Source of the DNA: Candidatus Peregrinibacteria bacterium
GTDB taxonomy: Bacteria > Patescibacteriota > Gracilibacteria > UBA1369
Reading direction: 5' to 3'
DNA length: 14,527 nt
Assembly: GCA_014729615.1 (NCBI GenBank)
Contig: WJJQ01000036.1
Location: 1 to 14,527 of the forward strand
Shown: piece after piece, positions 7,010 through 12,979 of the stretch
Numbering within the stretch: the first letter of the stretch is position 1
Layout of the letters: each line of letters starts with the position of its first letter
Translations under genes and position numbers: made by a program
The notes under the pieces: generated by a model
The model's database searches: none
What the model saw: the letters and a program-made list of their open reading frames with translations, nothing else
Told to the model about the DNA's origin: nothing

Positions 7010-8190
7010 AATGTTGTGTAAATATTTTTAATTTTTAATGCCTGATCATGCCATTCCAAATTGTTTAAATCTCTTTTGGAAAGATTTATTAGGTCATGGT
7101 TCATTGGTTCGTATTTAAGAGTGGCCACAATTTTGTTTGCCATTTCGTCCGTGTCCCAAAAATCGACTTTCAGCATGTTTGGAATGACTTCGCTTACCCC
7201 ACTTTGGTTTGAAACTAAAACGGGAGTACCGTTTTGTATGGATTCAAGCGCGACCAGGCCAAAAGGTTCGGAAACCGAGGGCATTACGAAAAGGTCGGCG
7301 TTTTGAAAGGCGCGGTCAATATCGGCACCTCTTAAAAATCCTGTAAAAAGAACGTTTCTATCAATTCCCAAATCGTGCGTAAGGTGAATCATCCGCCCGA
7401 GCATGTCACCCGTGCCCGCCATTAAAAAGACAGTTTCAGGCAAAAAACGCGCAACTTTTGCCGCTGCCTGCAAAAAATATTCCGGTCCTTTTTGCATTGT
7501 TACCCTTCCCAGGAAAAGCACTTTTTTGGCGGATTCTTTAAAATTTTTGGTTTGGTATTGTTTAAAGTTTTTTGTTACGGCGTTATGAACGACTTCAATT
7601 TTTGAAGCGGGGATTTTGTAATGTTGAACTATTTTTCGTTTCGTGTAATCGGATACGGCAATAATTTTGTCGGCATGTTCGAATCCCATTTTTTCAAGTT
7701 CGAAAATGTATGGGTTCGGATTTTCGCCCGACCTGTCCAATTCTGTCGCATGAATATGAGCAACAAAAGGTTTTTTACTGATTTTTTTACCGTTGATGGC
7801 AGCTTTGTAGGTTAGCCAGTCATGAGCATGAATTATATCATGGTCGTGTTTTGCCGCCATGGGGCCCGCCAATTGGCTGTATCTTTCAACTTCTTGAAAA
7901 AGGTCACTGCCATACATTGAAGCGTTTTTGATATTTACCAGATTCTGGGTGTAATGATGTTCACCCTCATAAGCCAAAACGGGGCAATTGATTTCGGTAA
8001 ACTCTATATCTTCGTTCGACGACAAGTCTACGATGTTAAAGTTTTCTGATTTCATTTGAGGCGCTCTGGGAAGTACGAGGTGTATCTTGGTGTTATGTCG
8101 TAAAAGGCCATTGACTATTCCTTCGCAGGCCACCCCCAGGCCACCGGAGTTGAATGGGGGAAATTCCCATCCATACATTAAAATCCGCAT
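7006..8190 (-). CDS. GT-B glycosyltransferase, glycogen-synthase-like (GT4/GT5)
   Basis: This 394-aa enzyme has two Rossmann-like domains (GT-B fold). The N-terminus GWEFPPFNSGGLG (7-19) holds the glycine-rich acceptor/nucleotide loop, and HAHDW (121-125) is conserved in glycogen synthases and GT4. The second domain has LGRVTMQKG (227-235) with donor-phosphate residues R229 and K234. The EX7E motif EPFGLVALE (308-316) has E308 and E316, typical of retaining nucleotide-sugar transferases. Short archaeal glycogen synthases look similar. Co-operonic GH57 and GH15 support an alpha-glucan synthase using ADP- or UDP-glucose. A GT4 role in other glycans cannot be excluded. It is the first operon gene. 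The ATG at 8190 lies about 23 nt after the predicted transcript start, without an SD. The stop is TGA, overlapping the next ATG. Confidence 0.88.
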   Translation of the reverse strand: MRILMYGWEFPPFNSGGLGVACEGIVNGLLRHNTKIHLVLPRAPQMKSENFNIVDLSSNEDIEFTEINCPVLAYEGEHHYTQNLVNIKNASMYGSDLFQEVERYSQLAGPMAAKHDHDIIHAHDWLTYKAAINGKKISKKPFVAHIHATELDRSGENPNPYIFELEKMGFEHADKIIAVSDYTKRKIVQHYKIPASKIEVVHNAVTKNFKQYQTKNFKESAKKVLFLGRVTMQKGPEYFLQAAAKVARFLPETVFLMAGTGDMLGRMIHLTHDLGIDRNVLFTGFLRGADIDRAFQNADLFVMPSVSEPFGLVALESIQNGTPVLVSNQSGVSEVIPNMLKVDFWDTDEMANKIVATLKYEPMNHDLINLSKRDLNNLEWHDQALKIKNIYTTL

Positions 8191-8219
8191 TTTTGTTTTT
8201 GTATTGGTTTTATTACATA

Positions 8220-8248
8220 ATTATATCATTTTTGGGCTGATTTTGGAA
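8220..8248 (-). promoter_or_regulatory. Promoter of the alpha-glucan operon
   Basis: On the minus strand TTCCAA (8248-8243), a 17-nt spacer and a perfect TATAAT (8225-8220) predict a start near 8213, about 23 nt before the glycosyltransferase ATG. The -35 is poor (3 of 6), so an activator or upstream element may assist. Confidence 0.55.
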
Positions 8249-8325
8249 TGGATATATTTACGAAAAAAAATGACATTCTTGTCATCATTTAATGTGATTA
8301 TGCAATAAATGCTAGTTTTGCGCAT
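8221..8325 (-). CDS. Candidate 34-aa small ORF with the only perfect SD in the window
   Basis: An ATG at 8325 is preceded by AGGAGGTGA, complementary to nine bases of the 16S tail, with 6 nt between GGAGG and the ATG. The frame runs 34 codons (begins MRKTSIYC, ends ISPKMI) to TAA at 8221-8223. It has no recognisable domain. A terminator-like hairpin (8270-8285) lies inside it, and the operon -10 overlaps its end. It could be a leader peptide whose translation affects termination, or a chance ORF beside a structured element. Evidence for translation is the SD only. Confidence 0.25.
   Translation of the reverse strand: MRKTSIYCIITLNDDKNVIFFRKYIHSKISPKMI
8263..8285 (-). terminator. Intrinsic terminator-like hairpin downstream of the ABC operon
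   Basis: On the minus strand ATGACA and TGTCAT form a perfect 6-bp stem with a 4-nt loop, followed at once by seven more T residues. The stem is AT-rich and so weak, but the T-tract is long. It would end the importer transcript before the glucan-operon promoter. Confidence 0.5.
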
Positions 8326-8344
8326 CCCTCACCTCCTGGGATGC
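8322..8344 (-). promoter_or_regulatory. Hairpin displaying a perfect SD sequence in its loop
   Basis: On the minus strand GCATCCC (8344-8338) pairs perfectly with GGGATGC (8328-8322). The nine loop bases are AGGAGGTGA, fully complementary to the 16S tail at 669-677. The start codon of the 34-aa ORF is part of the 3' arm, so the SD is exposed while the AUG is paired. A competing stem, CTGGG with CCCAG (8348-8344 with 8340-8336), uses the same bases and would free the AUG, so two mutually exclusive folds are possible. The structure is seen in the sequence; regulation is inferred. Confidence 0.6.
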
Positions 8345-8420
8345 CCAGTAAGAACACCCGGTAAGCGGCCATACCCAGTAACAATACTGGGTAACCCCAC
8401 CTTACTTGGTAAGTGAAGGG
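8344..8420 (-). repeat. GTAA-box array with nested hairpins; contains dispersed repeat copy 2 (8353-8384)
   Basis: Five GTAA boxes (plus-strand starts 8348, 8361, 8378, 8391, 8409) are spaced 13, 17, 13 and 18 nt, so a roughly 30-nt unit is repeated in degenerate form. Most boxes follow CCCA, CCCG or TGGG. Bases 8357-8384 are identical to 831-858 near the rRNA terminator. The stem ACCCAGTA/TACTGGGT (8373-8380, 8385-8392) is perfect with a 4-nt loop. A second stem (CTTAC 8401-8405 with GTAAG 8409-8413) lies next to it. The block is much richer in GC than its flanks. It directly follows the importer operon stop on the minus strand. Confidence 0.7.
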
Positions 8421-8427
8421 AATGGTT

Positions 8428-9171
8428 TTAACTTTCGGTGCCGAAATAAACCTCTTGCAGTCGTTTGTCTTTTTTTATCGATTCAGGGTCACCTTCAATG
8501 TATTTTTCGCCGTCGACAAGTACTATAACCCGATCTACAAGAGAAAAAAGAAATTTAAGATCGTGTTCAACGATGATAATGGATCTTGATTCATCCTCCA
8601 TTAAGGATTTTATTAAAGATGCAAGTTCCTGGCGCATTACGGGTGCTACACCGGCGGTCGGCTCATCTATTAAAAGTAGTTTACCTCCGCTTATGCGAAG
8701 TCTAAGTAATTCAAGCAAGCGCAGTTGGCCGCCGGACAGTACTCCCGCAACGGATTTTTTGTGTCCGAGTAAATTAACGTCGGATAAAAGATCGCAAATT
8801 TGCCGATCTGCCTGATTGCGCATTTTTCTAGAAAAACGCCACCACCATGGGTACTTTTCTTTGTGCTCGATTGCCAACATTAAATTTTCTTCAACGGTCA
8901 TTTCTTTGAAAACTCCGGCTTGCTGAAAACTTCGACCTATGCCTTCCACTGCTCTATGATGTGCGGAAAATCCGGTTATGTCATTTTCATTGAATAATAG
9001 CGAACCCGATGAATTTTTAATGAATCCTGAAACAGCATTTAACAATGTTGTTTTGCCACAACCGTTTGGGCCGATGATGCCGACAATTTCACCGGGTAAA
9101 ATGTCTAAGGAAATGTCGTGTAGAATGGTTGTTTTTCCGTAACTTACATGTATGTTTTCGAGTTTTAACAT
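8428..9171 (-). CDS. livG: ABC transporter ATP-binding protein, LivG type
   Basis: This 247-aa cytoplasmic ATPase would energise the importer formed with the two upstream permeases. It has all catalytic motifs: Walker A GPNGCGKTT (34-42), Q-loop in SFQQ (81-84), signature LSGGQ (145-149), Walker B LLLIDE (165-170) followed by PTAGVAP, and H-loop histidine H203. The long IGRSFQQAGVFKEMTVEENL segment and the TAGVAP stretch are characteristic of LivG/LivF-type subunits for branched-chain amino acids, amides or urea. Its ATG shares one base with the stop of the LivM-like gene (TAATG). It is the last operon gene. No second ATPase (LivF) follows, so it probably homodimerises or partners with a protein encoded elsewhere. 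The exact substrate is not determined. Confidence 0.93.
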   Translation of the reverse strand: MLKLENIHVSYGKTTILHDISLDILPGEIVGIIGPNGCGKTTLLNAVSGFIKNSSGSLLFNENDITGFSAHHRAVEGIGRSFQQAGVFKEMTVEENLMLAIEHKEKYPWWWRFSRKMRNQADRQICDLLSDVNLLGHKKSVAGVLSGGQLRLLELLRLRISGGKLLLIDEPTAGVAPVMRQELASLIKSLMEDESRSIIIVEHDLKFLFSLVDRVIVLVDGEKYIEGDPESIKKDKRLQEVYFGTES

Positions 9172-10025
9172 TATATTTTTCGAGATGAAGTAATAAATTT
9201 AGGTGATAAATTGATTAATAAAACAATTAATAAAAGAGAATAAATGACAAGACGTGAGTATCCTAAAATGGCCGATGGTAAAGGGAAGAACCTTAGCAGT
9301 TCAGGTATGTAAAACACGAACACGGTCGATAAAATTAGCAAAGTAACTTTGGGTCGATGCGCCATGATGGCAATTGTCAAAAGTAATATTAAATAGTGTA
9401 AGCCGGCGAAGCTGGGGGCCAAAAATTGGACTCTCCACAAATAAAGCGAAGTAGAAAAACTGAAAACAACTGCCATCGTAATCATTATTCCGAGAATAAT
9501 TTTATTGGGATTAATCCCTAACGCTTCCACTGAAATGTTGTTTTCCTTCATGGCCCGTAATGCTCTGCCGTATTTCGTCTGAAAAAACAGCCATTCAAAA
9601 ACCAAAACAATTAATGCGAATAAAATCGTTACAAATAATAATGAAGGAATGCTGTTTGCAATTTCAGGTCTGGGAATACCGGGGATTCCAAGTAATCCGT
9701 TTGTTAAGTCGTCCCAACTTATTATAAGAGCTTCCACTGCGAGCATCGCGGCAAGACCTATGACCGCAAAACTGTCGTTTGAGACTCGTAAATAGAGGTA
9801 ATAAAAACCAATTGCAATAATAATTGTTAGAAGAATTGCAATAAGCATTGCCACAAGGGGATTAAAGTCGCTTTTTTCTAGAATTGCGACTGTATAAGCG
9901 GAAACTTTTGCCATGACGGGGAATCCTAAAAAAAATATTCCACCAACAGAAACGAGCACCTGTAATGGCGAGCAGTTGATTAAAGTGTTAAAAAAGGCCA
10001 ATAAAGTAACCAAAAAATAGCTCAT
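9171..10025 (-). CDS. livM: ABC transporter permease, LivM type
   Basis: This 284-aa integral membrane protein is one of the two permease subunits of a HAAT-family (hydrophobic/branched-chain amino acid) importer. It has about eight hydrophobic helices. The segment TNGLLGIPGIPRP (108-120) matches the conserved LivM loop before the middle helices, and the cytoplasmic coupling loop YGRALRAMKENNISVEALGIN (152-172) is the EAA-like contact with the ATPase. The length is somewhat short for LivM, which often has an extended N-terminus. It is translationally linked to both neighbours by one-base TAATG overlaps, and no SD is seen. LivM assignment is favoured over LivH by the GLxGIP loop. Confidence 0.9.
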   Translation of the reverse strand: MSYFLVTLLAFFNTLINCSPLQVLVSVGGIFFLGFPVMAKVSAYTVAILEKSDFNPLVAMLIAILLTIIIAIGFYYLYLRVSNDSFAVIGLAAMLAVEALIISWDDLTNGLLGIPGIPRPEIANSIPSLLFVTILFALIVLVFEWLFFQTKYGRALRAMKENNISVEALGINPNKIILGIMITMAVVFSFSTSLYLWRVQFLAPSFAGLHYLILLLTIAIMAHRPKVTLLILSTVFVFYIPELLRFFPLPSAILGYSRLVIYSLLLIVLLINLSPKFITSSRKI

Positions 10026-10909
10026 TAGGTGTTTCTGGTTACAGAATAAAATAACCCCTGAGGTTTAAGAGTTAGTAATATAGTGGCAATTACAAATACA
10101 AAAACCATTTTCCATGATGCCGATAGTGAAAAGCTGTCAATTGATAATGATATTAATAGTTCAGGTATTAAAACAAGAATGTATGAAGCAACAATGGTGC
10201 CGCGATAATCGTTCGGCCCACCTACTATCAACGCGATAAATGACATTATAATTAGGTTCAGCCCGGCCAGGGGAGTGACCGCTGTATACATTCCTTTGAG
10301 CACTCCCACTAAACCGGCAATGGCCGTCGCCAAAAAAAATGTTATAAAAATTACCTTTTGGGTTTTGATTCCAAGGACAATTGCCAGATTTTTGTTGGAT
10401 GAAGTGGCTCTAAGCTTGCGCCCTTCCGGTGTTGATCTAAGAATGAAAAGTCCTGTGGCAAACAGACAAATCCCCAAAGCAAGAGTTAAAATGCCGACAT
10501 TTGTTACTGTAATTTCGGAAAAATTGTACGATTTTGTTTCAAATAAATTAATAAATCTTCCTTCCGGTCCGAAAATTATTGACAGTATGCTTTCAAAAAA
10601 AACACCTATGGTTAGGCTCATCAAAAGGCCCAAAAGATTTTGTTCACGATTAATGAATCCCCTTAGAAGCAAGTAGGTTAAAATAGTAAGGATTAGCGCA
10701 GCTGTCAAAAACAAAATGAAAAGCATAAAAATGTTTAGGTCCGTTTGAAGAAGACTGTAAACAATATATGCAAGGATCATGGCAACAGCGCCCAGGCCCA
10801 CATGCATTATTCTGGTAACCGAGTATACAAGGAACAGGCCTGTTGCAAGCAACAGAACCTGTGTCCCTGATATTAAACTGTTTATAATGATTTGAGTGAA
10901 TAATTCCAT
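10025..10909 (-). CDS. livH: ABC transporter permease, LivH type
   Basis: This 294-aa integral membrane protein is the partner permease of the LivM-like subunit. It has about eight hydrophobic segments, a first helix starting at INSLISGTQVLLLATGL (9-25) as in LivH proteins, and a coupling loop STPEGRKLRATSSNKNLAIVLGI (159-181) for the ATPase. Near the C-terminus SFIALIVGGPNDYRGTIVASY corresponds to the conserved LivH glycine-rich turn. The ATG at 10909 lies two bases after the binding-protein stop, and its own stop shares a base with the next ATG, so it is co-transcribed. No SD is present. Confidence 0.9.
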   Translation of the reverse strand: MELFTQIIINSLISGTQVLLLATGLFLVYSVTRIMHVGLGAVAMILAYIVYSLLQTDLNIFMLFILFLTAALILTILTYLLLRGFINREQNLLGLLMSLTIGVFFESILSIIFGPEGRFINLFETKSYNFSEITVTNVGILTLALGICLFATGLFILRSTPEGRKLRATSSNKNLAIVLGIKTQKVIFITFFLATAIAGLVGVLKGMYTAVTPLAGLNLIIMSFIALIVGGPNDYRGTIVASYILVLIPELLISLSIDSFSLSASWKMVFVFVIATILLTLKPQGLFYSVTRNT

Positions 10910-10911
10910 TT

Positions 10912-12084
10912 CTATGATTCTATTAATTTCATTTCATTATTAACTATTTCGTAACTTGCCGTGCCAACATTTTGAACGAAGGTATTGCCATTGAATTCAA
11001 TTTTATCGGTAATCCAACCGCTGAATGTTTGTGTGTTCAGGGCATTTTTTACAGCCTCAACATTTGCGTCATTTTCAGCGATTAGTTTTGTCATTATGTT
11101 CAGTGCGTCCAAGCTTGAAGCAGTGTAATATGCGCCAAGATTGGTTAATTCGCCTTTAGTTGCAATAATGTCATCCATATATGATTTAAGTTCCGGTGAG
11201 CTTAAATTTGGAGCGTCGATTTGCACAAGCTTTCCTTCGAAATAGTCACTTGTTTCATTCAAAACTGTTTCTGTATTCCAGGCGTATTGAGTGACAAAGT
11301 TTGTGTCCCAATCGCCGGTTTCTTTGATTTGTTTTGCAAGCGATTCTGTTGTAATGCCCGGATTCGGATTAAGTAATACTACATCGGGATTTTGTGATTT
11401 AACTTTTGAAATAATGTTTCGTAAGTCGGTTGATCCCTTTGGGAATTCTTCATCAGCCACGATTTCAACTCCGTCTTCTTTTAATTGCTCAAGAACGATT
11501 TTTTGGATTGCAGCGTTATAATCGTTTTGTTCTGAAATAAGTGCCGCTGTTTCGAAATTGCTCATATAATCGGAGATTCCAAAAGCGACCCCGTTATCGC
11601 TATATGAAAGAGAAAAAAAGTTTTCACTGGCTCCTTCCAGCTCGGGGTTGCTGGACCAGCCGCTAAGAGCAACAACATTTTTTGATTCAAGCAGTGGAGC
11701 AATACCCAACGATTCAGATGAGCATAAACCTCCCAAAATAAAATCAACATTATCGAAGTCTGTTAATTTATTGAGGGCGTCAACGGCTCTGGCACCGTCG
11801 CATTGTCCATCTTCGTAAATCAGCTTGAATTGAACATTTTTATCTTTGTATTGTTGGTTGATTTTTTCGATTTCGTAATCGAGAACTCTTTGGGTTTCTA
11901 CGCCAAAAGCTCCGGCATCGCCGGTTAAAGATAGAATAACACCAATTTTGTATTCCTGCATTTGATTTCCGCTGTCTGAGACGGAATCGATTTGTATTTG
12001 AGAATTGTCGACAGGTGCGTCGCAGGCGCTTAAACCGATGGTAGCAATAGTTGCTATTGCTATATATTGTTTTATATTAAACAT
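10912..12084 (-). CDS. ABC importer substrate-binding lipoprotein, LivJ-like
   Basis: This is the extracytoplasmic receptor of the importer (type I periplasmic-binding fold, Peripla_BP_6/LivJ group). A longer frame starts at TTG 12141, but the promoter -10 at 12124-12129 lies downstream of it, so the ATG at 12084 is chosen. This gives 390 aa and a clean lipoprotein signal: MFNIKQ, a hydrophobic core, then lipobox LSAC with C21 as lipidation site. After a polar linker the mature domain begins with YKIGVILSLTGDAGAFG, the standard first strand and ligand loop. Two alpha/beta lobes follow, with GLCSSES and ALSGWSSNPEL likely lining the ligand pocket. Family members bind leucine/isoleucine/valine, other amino acids, amides or urea, and the ligand here is not determined. 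First gene of the operon. Confidence 0.92.
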   Translation of the reverse strand: MFNIKQYIAIATIATIGLSACDAPVDNSQIQIDSVSDSGNQMQEYKIGVILSLTGDAGAFGVETQRVLDYEIEKINQQYKDKNVQFKLIYEDGQCDGARAVDALNKLTDFDNVDFILGGLCSSESLGIAPLLESKNVVALSGWSSNPELEGASENFFSLSYSDNGVAFGISDYMSNFETAALISEQNDYNAAIQKIVLEQLKEDGVEIVADEEFPKGSTDLRNIISKVKSQNPDVVLLNPNPGITTESLAKQIKETGDWDTNFVTQYAWNTETVLNETSDYFEGKLVQIDAPNLSSPELKSYMDDIIATKGELTNLGAYYTASSLDALNIMTKLIAENDANVEAVKNALNTQTFSGWITDKIEFNGNTFVQNVGTASYEIVNNEMKLIES

Positions 12085-12123
12085 AAAATATAGGTTAAGA
12101 TGTATATGTTTATATGGGATGCG

Positions 12124-12151
12124 ATCATAACAAGATAACAAAATATGTCAA
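12124..12151 (-). promoter_or_regulatory. Promoter of the ABC importer operon
   Basis: On the minus strand a perfect -35 TTGACA (12151-12146), a 16-nt spacer and -10 TATGAT (12129-12124) form the strongest promoter in the window. Transcription should begin near 12117, giving a leader of about 33 nt without an SD before ATG 12084. Confidence 0.75.
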
Positions 12152-12163
12152 ACGTCAAGTTTG
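12149..12163. promoter_or_regulatory. Putative operator between divergent promoters
   Basis: An inverted repeat CAAAC-N5-GTTTG overlaps the importer -35 (12146-12151) on one side and the regulator -35 (12161-12166) on the other. A protein bound here could control both promoters. The adjacent TrmB-family gene is the obvious candidate. The arms are short, so chance cannot be excluded. Confidence 0.4.
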
Positions 12164-12189
12164 CAAAATTTTGATAAAGCTGATACTAT
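12161..12189 (+). promoter_or_regulatory. Possible promoter of the TrmB-family regulator
   Basis: TTGCAA (12161-12166), a 17-nt spacer and TACTAT (12184-12189) each match four of six consensus bases. The start near 12196 would give a leader of about 28 nt before ATG 12224 and rule out the TTG codon at 12161. Confidence 0.4.
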
Positions 12190-12223
12190 AAAGAAGTACA
12201 GCTGTGTCGAAAAAATACAACAT

Positions 12224-12979
12224 ATGATAAATAATAATTCATTATTGCATTTACAATTAGATCAACTTGGTTTGAACGAGAAGGAAATTCTTGTATACAC
12301 TGCTTTAAACAGAATGGGGACCTCGCTTGCTTCGTCGTTGGCGGTAAAAACAGGTATAAAGCGCACTTCCGTTTATGATGTGTTGAATTCCCTTATTGAT
12401 AAAAACTTGATTGTGCAGTTTAAAATGCACGGATCCAGCTACTATGCCATTGATGATGTTCAAAAGCTGGTGCTTCTTCAAAAAGAAAGAATCAATACAG
12501 CCAATGATGCGGTTGAAATTTTAAAAGCCGAGCATCATAAAAATGATATTCAGGTTCAACATTTTTTTGGATTGGAAGGTTACAGGTTTATGTATAGGAA
12601 TATTTTGGATAGTGAGCCAAAGGAATTGTTGGGTTGGATTAATCTTGATAATTTTCACACATTGATGGATTCACAAATTGAAAATCAATGGACAAAGCAG
12701 CGTATAGAAATGGGGATTTTTACGCGCTTAATTATGCAGGATACGCCATATGCACGTAATTTTCAAAAGCAGGATAAAGAAAGTTGTCGTGAAACCAGAC
12801 TAATTCCGAAAGGTAAATATGATTTTAGTTCAAATTGCTTTTTATATCAGGAGCGCATTGTGTATTTAACCTCTCAGAAGCCTATTTCTGGAATTAGAAT
12901 TCATAACGCCGAACTTTTTGAAATGAATAAGCAGTTTTTTGACATGGTGTGGGGAACGCTTAATAAAGTGACTGATTAA
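12224..12979 (+). CDS. TrmB-family transcriptional regulator
   Basis: This is a DNA-binding regulator of 251 aa from ATG 12224; the open frame extends to TTG 12161, but that codon is the predicted -35. The N-terminus is a TrmB-type winged helix: LGLNEKEILVYTALNRMG (15-32), SLASSLAVKTG (34-44), recognition helix KRTSVYDVLNSLIDKNLI (46-63) and wing (64-75). A helical linker (80-105) follows, likely for dimerisation, then a C-terminal effector-sensing domain beginning QVQHFFGLEGYRFMYRNIL (110-128). TrmB proteins respond to sugars or other small metabolites. Being divergent from the importer, and with an inverted repeat between the promoters, it likely controls uptake and perhaps itself. Its TAA stop overlaps that of the convergent gene in TTAA. 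The inducer is unknown. Confidence 0.88.
   Translation: MINNNSLLHLQLDQLGLNEKEILVYTALNRMGTSLASSLAVKTGIKRTSVYDVLNSLIDKNLIVQFKMHGSSYYAIDDVQKLVLLQKERINTANDAVEILKAEHHKNDIQVQHFFGLEGYRFMYRNILDSEPKELLGWINLDNFHTLMDSQIENQWTKQRIEMGIFTRLIMQDTPYARNFQKQDKESCRETRLIPKGKYDFSSNCFLYQERIVYLTSQKPISGIRIHNAELFEMNKQFFDMVWGTLNKVTD

Noticed and set aside
8087..8308. 73-codon plus-strand ORF across the GT gene start
   Set aside because: Antisense to the GT N-terminus and its promoter, with no SD and a low-complexity translation.
827..8384. Mobile element bounded by the 28-bp repeats
   Set aside because: No transposase, integrase or target-site duplication is seen, and the enclosed genes look like ordinary chromosomal genes; kept only as a repeat observation.
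8344..8420. CRISPR array
   Set aside because: Repeats are short and degenerate, spacers are too short (13-18 nt between boxes) and no cas gene is nearby.
10275..10676. 133-codon plus-strand ORF
   Set aside because: Antisense to the LivH-type permease, whose topology and operon overlaps are convincing.
12085..12141. N-terminal extension of the binding protein from TTG 12141
   Set aside because: The codon lies upstream of the -10 box and the extension would place charged residues before an otherwise perfect lipoprotein signal.
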